64,000 nucleotides of DNA from Bradyrhizobium manausense (lineage in GTDB: Bacteria; Pseudomonadota; Alphaproteobacteria; Rhizobiales; Xanthobacteraceae): NCBI RefSeq assembly GCF_018131105.1, contig NZ_JAFCJI010000001.1, forward strand, positions 3,508,001 through 3,572,000, in the 5' to 3' direction. Every line of letters begins with the position of its first letter. The stretch's first letter is position 1. The notes beneath the pieces were generated by a model. It did no database searches and was not told where the DNA came from. It worked only from the letters and a program-made list of their open reading frames with translations. The position numbers and the translations under genes are program-made. Positions 17,164-25,822 of the stretch are shown piece by piece.

Positions 17164-18489
17164 ATGAATGCACCGCTTCATCCCAGGGTCGGCTCCCGCC
17201 AGGTGTTCGCCATCGCGGGCCCTGCGATGGTCGCGAACCTCACCACGCCGCTGATCGGCGTGGTCTCCACCACGGCGATCGGCCGGCTCGACGATGCCGC
17301 GCTGCTCGGCGGCGTCGCGATGGCCTCCGTCATCTTCGACTGCCTGTTCTGGCTGTTCGGCTTCCTGCGCATGAGCACGCTTGCTTTCACCGCGCAGGCG
17401 CTCGGCGCCGGCGAGACGCGCGAGCAGACCGTGATCCTGGTGCGGGGCTTCATCGTTGCCGGCCTGATCGGCGGCGCGCTGATCGCGCTGCAGATGCCGC
17501 TCGCCGGCGCGCTGTTCGACCTGATGGGCGGCAGCGCCGGCGTCACGCACGCCGCCAAGACCTATTTCATGATCCGGATCTGGTCGTCGCCGTTCGCATT
17601 CGCGAATTATGTCATTCTCGGCTGGCTGGTGGGACAGGCACGCGCCAATCCGGCGCTGGCGCTGCAGGTCGTCATCAACCTCATCAACATGGCGGCGACG
17701 ATTCTGCTGGTGCTGGTCTACGACACCGGCATCGCGGGTGCGGCGATCGCCGCGTTGCTGTCGGAGAGCATCGGCTTCGTGATCGGCGTCATCGTCTGCC
17801 GGCGCCATGCGCATGGCGGCTTCGCTGTGTCCCGCGCGACTCTGTTCGACCGCGCCAAGCTGATGCGGCTGCTGGCTGTCAATTCCGACATCATGATCCG
17901 CACTGCGGCACTGATCACTGTGTTCCTGTTCTTCACCGCCAAGGGCGCGCGCGCCGGCGACGTCACGCTCGCCGCGAACTCCGTGCTCAACAATTTCCTG
18001 CTGGTCAGCGCCTTCTTCCTCGACGGCCTTGCCAACGCCGCCCAGCAGCTCTGTGGCCGCACTTTTGGCGCGCGCGATGCAAAGGGATTTGCCGATTCGA
18101 CCCGGCTGGTGCTGCTGTGGGGTCTCGGCTTCGCACTGATCGTCGCGGTTTTGTTCGCGCTGTTCGGACCTGCGATCATCAATTTCATGACCACGAGCGA
18201 GGACGTCCGCCGCGCCGCGCGCGACTTCCTGCTGTTCATCGTGCTGGCACCGATCCCCGGCGTGTTCGCGTTCGGCTTCGACGGCATCTATGTCGGCGCC
18301 ACCTGGGCCCGCGAGATGCGCAATCTGATGCTGGTCTCGCTCGCGATCTTCTTCGGGATCTGGCTGGCGCTGCAATCATCAGGTAATACCGGACTATGGT
18401 GCGCGCTGCTCGCGTTCTATGCTGCGCGCGGCGGATTGCAGGGCGCGCGCTATCCGGCGCTGTACAGGGCGACGTTTCCGAAAATCTAA
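17164..18489 (+). CDS. MATE family efflux transporter (DinF-like)
   Basis: A 441-residue integral membrane protein with about twelve helices in two repeated six-helix halves. The first half begins RQVFAIAGPAMVANLTTPLIGVVSTTAIGRL, and QALGAGETREQ follows. The second half has DIMIRTAALITVFLFFTAKGARAGD and QLCGRTFGARD. The pattern fits the DinF branch of MATE Na+ or H+ coupled exporters for cationic drugs or metabolites. It is convergent with pyrD across a family I hairpin repeat. Confidence 0.92.
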   Translation: MNAPLHPRVGSRQVFAIAGPAMVANLTTPLIGVVSTTAIGRLDDAALLGGVAMASVIFDCLFWLFGFLRMSTLAFTAQALGAGETREQTVILVRGFIVAGLIGGALIALQMPLAGALFDLMGGSAGVTHAAKTYFMIRIWSSPFAFANYVILGWLVGQARANPALALQVVINLINMAATILLVLVYDTGIAGAAIAALLSESIGFVIGVIVCRRHAHGGFAVSRATLFDRAKLMRLLAVNSDIMIRTAALITVFLFFTAKGARAGDVTLAANSVLNNFLLVSAFFLDGLANAAQQLCGRTFGARDAKGFADSTRLVLLWGLGFALIVAVLFALFGPAIINFMTTSEDVRRAARDFLLFIVLAPIPGVFAFGFDGIYVGATWAREMRNLMLVSLAIFFGIWLALQSSGNTGLWCALLAFYAARGGLQGARYPALYRATFPKI

Positions 18490-18493
18490 CGAT

Positions 18494-18545
18494 CATGTCC
18501 CGGAGCGCTGCAGCGTGAAACGCTGCTGCGCAGAGCCGGGGCACG
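18494..18545. repeat. Family I palindromic repeat, likely bidirectional terminator
   Basis: TCATGTCCCGG at the left pairs with CCGGGGCACGA at the right, and the centre is CAGCGT-GAA-ACGCTG (18511-18525). It lies in the 64-bp gap between the convergent MATE gene and pyrD. No T-run follows the stem on either strand, so termination is an inference from position. Confidence 0.65.
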
Positions 18546-18553
18546 AGACTGCG

Positions 18554-19651
18554 TTACAACCCCGGCCAGTCTTCCGCCGTCAGCGTTGCGGCGTCGGCGC
18601 CGACGATCTCGGACAGCGAATCCCGGCCCGTGCGCAGCAGGGTCGAGGAGAGATCGCGCTTGATCTCGTCGACGAGGCCGAGGCCCTTGTAGACCAGCGA
18701 CGAATAGAGCTGAACAAGACTCGCGCCGGCGCGGATTTTCGTCAGCGCGGCGCCGCCGGAGTCGATGCCGCCGACGCCGATCAGCGGGAATGCGCCCTCG
18801 ACGCGCACATAGGTCTCGGCGACCATGCGCGTCGACAGCCGGAACAGCGGCCGGCCGGACAGTCCGCCCTGCTCCTTCGAGCGCATCTCCTCGCGCAGCG
18901 TGCTCGGCCGGGCGATGGTCGTGTTCGACACGATCATGCCGTCGACCCGGCGCGAGCGCGCGACCTGCACGACATCATCGAGCTGGGCGAGGCTCAGATC
19001 AGGCGCGATCTTCAGCAGAACCGGCGTATCGCCGGCCTTCTGCCTGACGCGCTCGCGTGCATCGATCACGCGCCCAAGCAGATCATCGAGCAGTGTGCCT
19101 TCCTGCAGATTGCGCAAGCCCGGCGTATTCGGCGAGGAGACGTTGACGGTGAAATAGCTCGCGACCGGTGCGAAAGTCTCGATCAGCTTGACGTAGTCGG
19201 CGACGCGATCAGGCGAATCCTTGTTGGCACCGACATTGACGCCGACGAGGCCGCCGTTCGCCGCGCGCGCGGCAAGCCGGCGCAACGCAACGTCTGCGCC
19301 GTCATTGTTGAAACCCATGCGGTTGATGACGGCTTCGTCGCGCTCGAGGCGAAACAGCCGCGGCCGTGGATTGCCGGCTTGGGGCTTCGGCGTGACCGAG
19401 CCGATCTCGACGAAGCCGAAGCCGAGCCGCAGCAGCGCATCCGGCACTTCCGCGCTCTTGTCGAAGCCCGCGGCCATGCCGATCGGGTTGGGAAAGTTCA
19501 GCCCGAAGGCGCGCACCGCAAGCTTGGGATCATCCGGCCGCGATTTGACAGGCGGCAGGAAGCGCAGGCCCTGGATCGCGAGGCGGTGCGCATCTTCCGG
19601 ATCGAGCCAGCGCAACACCGGTAGCGAGAATGCATCGAATGCGCGGATCAC
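18554..19651 (-). CDS. pyrD: Dihydroorotate dehydrogenase (quinone), class 2
   Basis: A 365-residue membrane-associated flavoenzyme for the fourth step of pyrimidine synthesis. The N-terminal amphipathic extension (LPVLRWLDPEDAHRLAI) is the class 2 membrane anchor. FMN-barrel features include GFGFVEIGSVTPKPQ, NRMGFNNDG, the catalytic Ser region FTVNVSSPNTPGLR, KIAPDLS and the phosphate-binding IGVGGIDSGGAALTKIRAGA. It is preceded by the DUF952 gene, whose stop overlaps its start, as is common in this group. Confidence 0.96.
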   Translation of the reverse strand: MIRAFDAFSLPVLRWLDPEDAHRLAIQGLRFLPPVKSRPDDPKLAVRAFGLNFPNPIGMAAGFDKSAEVPDALLRLGFGFVEIGSVTPKPQAGNPRPRLFRLERDEAVINRMGFNNDGADVALRRLAARAANGGLVGVNVGANKDSPDRVADYVKLIETFAPVASYFTVNVSSPNTPGLRNLQEGTLLDDLLGRVIDARERVRQKAGDTPVLLKIAPDLSLAQLDDVVQVARSRRVDGMIVSNTTIARPSTLREEMRSKEQGGLSGRPLFRLSTRMVAETYVRVEGAFPLIGVGGIDSGGAALTKIRAGASLVQLYSSLVYKGLGLVDEIKRDLSSTLLRTGRDSLSEIVGADAATLTAEDWPGL

Positions 19652-19992
19652 GGGGCAAGCTCCGGTATGTCGTGGCCGCCATCGGAGCGCATGTTGAGGT
19701 TCATCACAGAGAGCACCGCGCCGAGATCGAGGTCGCCATAGAGATGCGGAAACAGCTCGTCGTTGCGCGATCGCTCCCAGCGCAATTCGCCGCCGAGCGC
19801 ATCGCCGTCGACCTCGATCAGGAACAGCGCGCGCTGGCCGAAATAATGCTTGCGCAGGGTCTCGGGAACCTGGGTGGCAGTCGAAAAATGGATGAAGCCA
19901 TCGCGCGAATCGTCCGCGCTGCCGCTGTACACGCCCTGCCGTTCCGCCTCGCGCCAGGCCGAGGCCGGACAGATTTTGTAGATCTTGACCAC
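19648..19992 (-). CDS. DUF952 domain-containing protein
   Basis: About 114 residues from a GTG at 19992 (VVKIYKICPASAWREAERQ). The DUF952 features are the early Y.I....W, then DGFIHFSTATQVPETLRKHY and the late RWERSRNDELFPHLYGDL. Family members are small cytosolic proteins of unknown function related to ADP-ribosyltransferase-like folds. An ATG at 20109 would add 39 residues that do not look like the domain, so the GTG is preferred. Its last codon overlaps the pyrD start, indicating coexpression. Confidence 0.85.
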   Translation of the reverse strand: MVKIYKICPASAWREAERQGVYSGSADDSRDGFIHFSTATQVPETLRKHYFGQRALFLIEVDGDALGGELRWERSRNDELFPHLYGDLDLGAVLSVMNLNMRSDGGHDIPELAP

Positions 19993-20297
19993 CGCTTGCG
20001 CAGCCCTGTTTGCCCGTTGAGTCAGCTTGTTGAGTCTCTTGGGGTTTTTCGCCTCGAACGGGTCTTCAAAACCCGGCGAGACCGTAAAGGCGGCTCCTTC
20101 CGAACTCAAGACCCAGAGCCTTTTCCGTTTCGATTTCGTCGGAACGGGGTTCTGGATTGCTGTTTTGGCGCGTTTTCCTGACGTGAACCGATCCCCACTT
20201 CGCTTGAAAACGTGTCCGCTGCCACCCCTTGCGCGAAAAACGGAAAACCGGTTGATTTGAGGATAGTTTTCCTGAGTTGCGACGGGCTGGACCTTCC
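19993..20297. other. Gene-free 305-bp interval with repeat remnant
   Basis: Between the divergent DUF952 and S24 regulator genes. Open frames here lack family features and ribosome sites. The part at 20168-20215 (CGCGTTTTCCTGACGTGAACC, then CACTTCGCTTGAAAACG) looks like another dispersed Bradyrhizobium repeat (family H). AGGATAGTTTTCCT near 20260-20273 is a small inverted repeat in front of the regulator and could be an operator. Nothing else is recognised. Confidence 0.5.
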
Positions 20298-20951
20298 ATG
20301 GTCAAACAGGCCAAAGCGCAGAGGATGCTGACCCACGACCAGATCTGGGCCGCGCTGGACCGACTGGCCGCGCGCGCCGGGCTGTCGCCGTCCGGCCTCG
20401 CCAAACGGGCCGGGCTCGACCCCACCACCTTCAACAAGTCCAAGCGCGTCACCTCCGACGGCCGCGAGCGTTGGCCCTCGACCGAATCGATCGCGAAGGC
20501 GCTGGCGGCTGCGGAAGCGTCGATCGAGATTTTTGCCAGGCTGGTCGACGATGATGCCGGTGACGGCCGCACCGTACCGCTGCTCGGCTTCGCACAGGCC
20601 AGCGCGAACGGCGCGTTCGACGAATCCGGCCTGCCATCCGGCAAGGGCTGGAGCGAGATCGTGCTGCCGACCGCCGAAGACAACCGCGCCTTTGCGCTCG
20701 AGATTTCCGGCGATGCGCTGATGCCGGCCTATCGCGGCGGCGATGTCATCCTGGTCTCACCCGGCGCACCGGTCCGCAAAGGCGATCGCGTGGTGGTCAA
20801 GACGAAGGCGGGCGAGGTGATGGTCGCAACGCTGAAGCGCCGCACGGCGAAGGCGCTGGAGTTACGGTCGTTCGATGCGACGCAGGCCGAGCGGAGCATG
20901 GCAGCGAGCGATGTGGCGTGGATCGCGCGGATCGTGTGGGCGAGCCAGTGA
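20298..20951 (+). CDS. LexA-like HTH/S24 peptidase-domain transcriptional regulator
   Basis: A 217-residue protein. Residues about 10-65 form an XRE-like helix-turn-helix (RAGLSPSGLAKRAGLDPTTFNKSKR). Residues 95-215 form an S24 self-cleavage fold: EISGDALMPAYRGGDVI carries the candidate nucleophile Ser, and GDRVVVKTKAGEVMVATLK carries the candidate Lys. That is the Ser-Lys dyad layout of LexA and phage CI repressors. There is no obvious Ala-Gly scissile bond between the domains; GFAQASANG is the nearest candidate. ATG 20298 is chosen; TTG 20277 and ATG 20325 are alternatives. A phage origin is not supported by the neighbours. Confidence 0.87.
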   Translation: MVKQAKAQRMLTHDQIWAALDRLAARAGLSPSGLAKRAGLDPTTFNKSKRVTSDGRERWPSTESIAKALAAAEASIEIFARLVDDDAGDGRTVPLLGFAQASANGAFDESGLPSGKGWSEIVLPTAEDNRAFALEISGDALMPAYRGGDVILVSPGAPVRKGDRVVVKTKAGEVMVATLKRRTAKALELRSFDATQAERSMAASDVAWIARIVWASQ

Positions 20952-20981
20952 GGGGTGTTCAGCGGCCAACATACAGTCGGT

Positions 20982-21119
20982 GTCGTCCCGGCGAAGGCCG
21001 GGGCCCATAACCACAGGGAGGAGTTTGGCGGAGAGTAGACGTTACGCCTTCTTCGAGGCGAAGACCGCCCCTCCTCGATAGATCACGCGGTATGGGTCCC
21101 GGCCTTCGCCGGGACGACA
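20982..21119. repeat. Family C palindromic repeat (copy 1)
   Basis: GTCGTCCCGGCGAAGGCCGGG at the left and CCCGGCCTTCGCCGGGACGAC at the right are inverted copies 100 bp apart, with AACCACAGG and ATAGATCACGCGGTATGGGTC internally. It lies between convergent genes. The second copy is at 54480-54613. Confidence 0.85.
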
Positions 21120-21150
21120 GCGGAGTGTGGAGCAGGAAGCAACACGCCTC

Positions 21151-22794
21151 TCACGCACTCCGCGCCAGCGCGCCGTCGATCATGTTGACCGCGTTCTGCA
21201 CGCCGTACACCGCAACGAACGAGCCGAAGCGCGGGCCTTTCTCCTGGCCGAGCAGCACCTGGTAGAGCATGTTGAACCAGTCGAGCGTGACCCCCGGTCG
21301 ACCGTCCTTGCCCTTCTTGACCTGGTCGAGGAACGGCTCGCGGCGGCCGATCTCGTAGACGACGTTCTGAATGTCTTCGGCTGATGCCTCCGACGGCAGC
21401 TGCGACAGCGCTTCGCGCAGATCCTGCAACGCGGCGCGTTCGGTATCCGTGGGCACGCGGAACGTTTTCGTCGGCGCGACGAAATCTCGATAATAGTTGA
21501 TGGCGTAGCCGACCATCGCGTCCAGCTTCGGATGCGTCTGCGGGCTCACGCCGGGACGATAGCGGCCGATGAAACCCCACAGCGTTTCGGCATTCTCTGC
21601 GTTCGACGACGACACCAGCGTGAGCAGAAGCTGGAACGTGACGGGCATGTCGGCCTTCGGCGGATGGCCGGCATGGATGTGCCAGACGGGATTGCCGAGC
21701 TGCTGCTTGCCATCCTGCCTGGCAAAACCATCACTGAATTGCTGGTAGTCGTCGACGTTGCGCGGGATGACGTCGAAATACAGCCGCTTGGCCGCCTTCG
21801 GCTCGCGATACATGAACAGCGTCAGCGATTCCGGCGAGGCGTAGCGCAGCCATTCGTCGATGGTGAGACCATTGCCCTTCGACTTCGAGATCTTCTGGCC
21901 CTGCTCGTCGAGGAAGAGTTCATAGTTGAAGCCTTCAGGGGGCGTGGCGCCGAGCGCCCTGGCGATCGCGCCGGAGAGCTTCACGGAATCGATCAGATCC
22001 TTGCCGGCCATCTCGTAGTCGACACCGAGCGCGACCCAGCGCATCGCCCAGTCGGCCTTCCACTGGCATTTGACGTTGCCGCCGGTGACGGGCGTCTCGA
22101 CTTCCTGGTTGGTGTCCGGGTCGACATAGGTCACCGTTCCCGCCGCGACGTCGCGGCGGACCATCGGCACCTGCAGCACGACGCCTGTGGTCTTGCTGAT
22201 GGGAAGAAACGGCGAATAGGTCGCGCGGCGATCGGGGCCGAGCGTCGGCAGGATGATGTCCATCACCTTGTCGTAGGCAGCGAGCATCTTGAGCAGCGTC
22301 GCGTCGAAGCGGCCGGACTTGTAATAGACGGTCGAACTCGCGAACTCGTAGTCGAAGCCGAAATGGTCCAGGAACGCGCGCAGGCGCGCGTTGTTGGCGT
22401 CACCGAACGACGGATGCTCGTTCGAGAACGGGTCCGGCACCGCGGTGAGCGGCCGCCCCAGATATTGCGCCAGCAGATCCTTGTTCGGCACGTTGTCAGG
22501 CACCTTGCGGAAGCCGTCCATGTCGTCGGAGAAGGCGAGCAGGCGCGTCTTGATCTTATCCTCGGTGAGCACGCGGAAGGCATGCCGCACCATCGAGGTG
22601 CGTGCGACTTCGCCGAACGTGCCGATATGCGGCAGGCCGGAGGGGCCGTAGCCGGTCTCGAACAGCACCTCGTCCTTCGGGCTTTTCTTGAGCCGCGCGA
22701 CAATGGCCTTCGCCTGCTCGAACGGCCAGGCGTTGGATTGTTCGGCGAGCGCACGAAGATCGCTCGGGCTCATGTTGGGATCGATAACGGACAT
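21151..22794 (-). CDS. lysK: Lysine--tRNA ligase, class I
   Basis: A 547-residue class I aminoacyl-tRNA synthetase. The HIGH-like motif is in [16 protein letters not shown] (near 47-62) and the KMSKS-like motif is KISKSKGN at residues 301-308. The C-terminal helical part ends with the alpha-helix cage region. Most bacteria use a class II lysyl enzyme, while alphaproteobacteria carry this archaeal-type class I form. No class II lysS is visible in this window. The ATG at 22794 begins directly before the catalytic domain. Confidence 0.95.
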   Translation of the reverse strand: MSVIDPNMSPSDLRALAEQSNAWPFEQAKAIVARLKKSPKDEVLFETGYGPSGLPHIGTFGEVARTSMVRHAFRVLTEDKIKTRLLAFSDDMDGFRKVPDNVPNKDLLAQYLGRPLTAVPDPFSNEHPSFGDANNARLRAFLDHFGFDYEFASSTVYYKSGRFDATLLKMLAAYDKVMDIILPTLGPDRRATYSPFLPISKTTGVVLQVPMVRRDVAAGTVTYVDPDTNQEVETPVTGGNVKCQWKADWAMRWVALGVDYEMAGKDLIDSVKLSGAIARALGATPPEGFNYELFLDEQGQKISKSKGNGLTIDEWLRYASPESLTLFMYREPKAAKRLYFDVIPRNVDDYQQFSDGFARQDGKQQLGNPVWHIHAGHPPKADMPVTFQLLLTLVSSSNAENAETLWGFIGRYRPGVSPQTHPKLDAMVGYAINYYRDFVAPTKTFRVPTDTERAALQDLREALSQLPSEASAEDIQNVVYEIGRREPFLDQVKKGKDGRPGVTLDWFNMLYQVLLGQEKGPRFGSFVAVYGVQNAVNMIDGALARSA

Positions 22795-22875
22795 TCAGAA
22801 GGGCCTCCGGGCCGCGGAAAATAGCGATTTCCGGGCAGAATGCAATTTTGTGGGCCGGTGTCGCCTCTTGCACCA

Positions 22876-22983
22876 TCATTGCGAGCGACGCGAAGACTGT
22901 CACCGAGGAAGCAGTCTGGATTGCTTCGTCGCACCAGTGCAAAATTGCTACGCAATTTTGTCACGGGCTCCTCGCAATGACGG
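22876..22983. repeat. Family B palindromic repeat (copy 1)
   Basis: TCATTGCGAGCGACGCGAAG at the left and GGGCTCCTCGCAATGACGG at the right, with CTGGATTGCTTCGTCGC in the centre. It carries an extra inner hairpin, AAAATTGC-TAC-GCAATTTT. Second copy at 42663-42749; a shorter related fragment (TCGTCGCTTTGCGACGCAATGACG) lies at 12946-12969. Confidence 0.8.
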
Positions 22984-23003
22984 CGGAGAGAGCAGCGAAC
23001 AAC

Positions 23004-23939
23004 TCAAAACGGGCTCACCGAAAAATACTTCAGCCACAGATCGGTGTAGCGGCCTTTTTCCCAGACGCGGAACAGGGCCCAGTTCAGGGCCTGGCGCAGC
23101 ACGTCGTTGCCCTTGCGCACGGCGATGCCGATGCCTTCGCCGAAGAAGCGGCTCTCGACGAAGGGGCCGCCGGAGAAGGCGCAGCAATCGCCGGAGTCAG
23201 TGCCATTGAGCCAGAACGCCAGCGAGATGGCATCGCCGAAGATGAAATCGACCTCGCCCTTGCGGAGCGCTGCGCGCAACGCATCGTCGTTGGGATAGGG
23301 GTGCAGCTCGGCGTCGGTGAACATCGCTTTCAGATAGGCCTCATGCGCGGAGCCCGCGATGACGCCGACCTTCTTGCCCTCGAGATATTCGGGCCGGATC
23401 TCCGGCATCACCGCGTCCTTGCGCGAAGCGAAGCGCGCGGGCACGCGATAATAGGGATCGGTGAAATCGACGCGCGCGCGCAGTTGCGGGCTCACCGCCA
23501 TGGACGCAATGATGGCGTCGCCGCGGTTGGAGGTGAGCGCATCGACCAGCGTCTCGAAGCGGCGCATCTGCACCGTGCAGGAGACCTTGATCTCCTCGCA
23601 GAGCGCGCGGGCGAGATCGACATTGAAGCCGGCCGGATTGCCGTCGGCGCCGGTGAAATTGAACGGGGGGTAGTCGGTCTCGGTCAGGAAACGGATCACG
23701 GTCAGGCGCGACAGGTCCGGACGTTCCGGACGCCGCCGCGGGTCCCAGAAGCCGGGCACGGCCTGGGGAGCGGCTTGAGGCGTGGTTTGGGGCGTCGCCT
23801 GAGGCGCAGCGGGCGGCTGCTTGGCCGGGGCTTGCGCGCGAGCGCCAGGCAGGCCGGCGAACAGGCACACGGCGACGGCGAGCCCCGTCAGCAAGCCACG
23901 GGCAGATTTGGACGATTTCGCCTGTTGCGATGGAGCCAT
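23004..23939 (-). CDS. Periplasmic amino-acid-type substrate-binding protein (SBP_bac_3)
   Basis: A 311-residue protein starting MAPSQQAKSSKSARGLL. A signal peptide with core LTGLAVAVCLFAGLPGARA is followed by a Pro/Gln/Ala linker (QAPAKQPPAAPQATP). The binding fold starts LTVIRFLTETDYPPFNFTGADG, with GFNVDLARALCEEI, VDFTDPYY and GVIAGSAHEAYLK, which are SBP_bac_3 hallmarks. Three cysteines (CTVQ, and the pair in SGDCCAFSGG) are unusual. ATG 23939 is chosen over 24107 because the longer frame reads through a family A repeat. No transporter partner is adjacent. Confidence 0.87.
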   Translation of the reverse strand: MAPSQQAKSSKSARGLLTGLAVAVCLFAGLPGARAQAPAKQPPAAPQATPQTTPQAAPQAVPGFWDPRRRPERPDLSRLTVIRFLTETDYPPFNFTGADGNPAGFNVDLARALCEEIKVSCTVQMRRFETLVDALTSNRGDAIIASMAVSPQLRARVDFTDPYYRVPARFASRKDAVMPEIRPEYLEGKKVGVIAGSAHEAYLKAMFTDAELHPYPNDDALRAALRKGEVDFIFGDAISLAFWLNGTDSGDCCAFSGGPFVESRFFGEGIGIAVRKGNDVLRQALNWALFRVWEKGRYTDLWLKYFSVSPF

Positions 23940-24035
23940 CGGCCGGAAATGAGCGATTTCAGTGAGATCGGAGGCCTTATAGACCATCCGTCCGGGAACG
24001 CGAGCGGTGATTGTGGCCTTGTATAGCCTTGCGGT

Positions 24036-24121
24036 CGTCATGCCCGGGCTTGTCCCGGGCATCCACGAACTTCTTTGCACAGCCCAAGACGTGGATGGCC
24101 GGGTCAAGCCCGGCCATGACG
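24036..24121. repeat. Family A palindromic repeat, short form (copy 4)
   Basis: CGTCATGCCCGGGCTTGTCCC at the left and GGGTCAAGCCCGGCCATGACG at the right. Almost identical to the copy at 5012-5095. It lies upstream of the substrate-binding protein and just after the SCO gene stop. Confidence 0.85.
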
Positions 24122-24128
24122 GCCGGGA

Positions 24129-24719
24129 TTAGAGGTACCGCTTCAGCTCGGTCGCCGCCTCTTCCGGGCTGCGCTTCAGGTTGAACGGCGAGACGAAACG
24201 GCCGTCGCGGTCCATCAGGTAGATCAGCGCGGTGTGGTCCATGGTGTAGTCGCCGTCCTTGGTCGGGACCTTCTTGGCATAGACCCGGTAGGACGTGATC
24301 ACCTTGGCAGTCTCGGCAGGATCGCCGCTGAGGCCCTCGAGATGCGGATCGAAGCTCGAGAGGTAATCCTTCATGGTCGCAGGCGTGTCGCGCTCGGGGT
24401 CGACCGAGATGAAGACGGCATTGACCTTGTCGGCGTCCTTGCCCATCGCGCGCAACACTTCCGACATCTCGAACAGCGAGGTCGGGCAGACGTCAGGGCA
24501 ATGGGTGTAGCCGAAGAAGATCAGCGTCGGCTTGCCCTTGAGGTTCTTCTCGGTGACGGCCTTGCCATTCTGGTCGGTGAGCTGGAACGGGCCGCCGATC
24601 GCGGCCGGCTGCGCCACCTTGCTGACCCCGCCCATGGCCCAGAACAGCACCAGCAGGCCGACGACGAGGCTCGAGGCGAAGGCGGTCGCGATCGCCAGCG
24701 GACGGGCAGTGGAGCTCAT
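24129..24719 (-). CDS. SCO1/SenC family protein (copper chaperone for cytochrome oxidase)
   Basis: A 196-residue protein with an N-terminal membrane helix (AIATAFASSLVVGLLVLFWAMG, residues 10-30) that anchors it to the inner membrane facing the periplasm. The thioredoxin-like domain has the copper motif YTHCPDVCPT (C74, C78) and the partner histidine in MDHTALIYLMD (H162). SCO proteins load the CuA site of cytochrome c oxidase. It is downstream of a 64-residue membrane protein at 24744 on the same strand with a 24-bp gap, a likely two-gene unit. Confidence 0.94.
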   Translation of the reverse strand: MSSTARPLAIATAFASSLVVGLLVLFWAMGGVSKVAQPAAIGGPFQLTDQNGKAVTEKNLKGKPTLIFFGYTHCPDVCPTSLFEMSEVLRAMGKDADKVNAVFISVDPERDTPATMKDYLSSFDPHLEGLSGDPAETAKVITSYRVYAKKVPTKDGDYTMDHTALIYLMDRDGRFVSPFNLKRSPEEAATELKRYL

Positions 24720-24743
24720 GAGCGGAAAACTTCCTGTCGCGGA

Positions 24744-24938
24744 TCAGAAGCAGGCGGCAAAACCGGTCCTGATCATTTCGAAGAACACCTGGGAGCCATA
24801 GTGGAACCAGAGCGCGAGCGAGCCGATCACCATCAGTCCGCCGACGCCAGCACCGGCCCACAGCAGCACGGATGGCGCCCGCCCGGCATTGGGCGAATTG
24901 TCCTGTAACGGATGGGTGGGGTGCAGTGGTTGGGCCAT
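24744..24938 (-). CDS. Small single-span membrane protein, hypothetical
   Basis: A 64-residue protein starting MAQPLHPTHPLQDN, with one membrane helix (APSVLLWAGAGVGGLMVIGSLALWF, residues 21-45). It is 24 bp upstream of the SCO gene and on the same strand, with an AGGG-like site before the ATG. I do not recognise a family. Co-location with SCO suggests a role in oxidase assembly, but that is only inference. Confidence 0.65.
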   Translation of the reverse strand: MAQPLHPTHPLQDNSPNAGRAPSVLLWAGAGVGGLMVIGSLALWFHYGSQVFFEMIRTGFAACF

Positions 24939-25045
24939 GGCAATGATCGGGGCGAAGGTCCCGGTTCCCTGCCCTTCAAATAGACTTTGGCCCGCCGACG
25001 GACAAGCGCCGCGGGCGGACCAAAAATCACATCGTGATGATGGCC

Positions 25046-25573
25046 TTAGTGAAGCAGCTGGCCCCGAGCGGACTCCAATTCGTCCGCTTTCGGCGAGGGC
25101 CGGGACAAGGCGGGCTTGCTGGTGGAGGCCTGTGCGTCGAGATAGCAGGGCTTGTACATGGCCTGGAGCTGCCTGCCCCTCAGGAACAGCATATGCGGCG
25201 TGAGGCCACCGCGCTGCGTGATCCAGCGCTTCACCTGCGAGGGATACATCGCATAGAGCATCTGGGTTGCTTCGGGATTGGTGACGGCCCGGCCATTGCT
25301 GCCGAAATCCCAGGCGGCGTGGAAGCCGAGCGTCGCGTGCGAGGTGACGCAGATGCGGTCGCGCGGGATGGCGCCGAGGACGATGGTACAGGCGGAAGCG
25401 CAGAGGCCGTCGATGATGACGGTGTCGCCTGATTGCCGCAGGTCCTGGTACTTGTCGACGTAGGTTCCGATCCGTCCGCCGCGGTCATCCGCGATCCGAA
25501 CCACCGCGTGAGACGCCCCCATGCCGGCGATCGCAAGAAGGACCACCGCAAGCAACCCCGTCAGAAACTTCAT
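25046..25573 (-). CDS. Secreted ClpP-like (COG3904-type) hypothetical protein
   Basis: A 175-residue protein. Signal peptide MKFLTGLLAVVLLAIAGMGASHA is followed by a fold with GTYVDKYQDLRQSGDTVIIDGLCASACTIVLGAIP. The pattern D.CxSACT places a candidate nucleophile at S60 in the crotonase/ClpP position, and SHATLGFHAAW (residues 79-89) could supply the histidine. This matches COG3904 'predicted periplasmic protein' members. ATG 25573 is chosen because it starts the signal peptide; the upstream frame is unsupported. It is divergent from the flavin dehydrogenase at 25823. Confidence 0.75.
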   Translation of the reverse strand: MKFLTGLLAVVLLAIAGMGASHAVVRIADDRGGRIGTYVDKYQDLRQSGDTVIIDGLCASACTIVLGAIPRDRICVTSHATLGFHAAWDFGSNGRAVTNPEATQMLYAMYPSQVKRWITQRGGLTPHMLFLRGRQLQAMYKPCYLDAQASTSKPALSRPSPKADELESARGQLLH

Positions 25574-25655
25574 GGTCCCCCGCCCCAGTCGTTTTCGAAT
25601 CTGTGTGTCAGCTGGTGATGCCCGCCTAGCGTCGGTCCACTCCGTGGTTTTGTCT

Positions 25656-25722
25656 AGGCAGGCCGGCTCGCTCAAAACAAATTCAAATCCAGTGTTGCGT
25701 CCGCGCTGCACTCGGCCTGCCT
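25656..25722. repeat. Inverted repeat in a divergent intergenic region
   Basis: AGGCAGGCCG (25656-25665) and CGGCCTGCCT (25713-25722) are perfect 10-bp inverted arms separated by 47 bp. They lie in the 249-bp gap between the secreted ClpP-like gene and the flavin dehydrogenase. They may be paired operator half-sites or a loose hairpin; no regulator can be named. Confidence 0.4.
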
Positions 25723-25822
25723 CAATCCCAAAGTGGAACAAGTTAACGATGCCTTACGCGACAAGCCCTTGATCTCAGTTGCAACCGCTGGCTTCAATCC
25801 GGGCAACTACAGGGGGGAACTC

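Noticed and set aside
20298..20951. Prophage remnant around the S24 regulator
   Set aside because: No integrase, terminase or structural genes are near and neighbours are housekeeping genes.
24036..24121. In-frame extension of the substrate-binding protein through the repeat
   Set aside because: The extra residues come from the palindrome, and the signal peptide begins at 23939.
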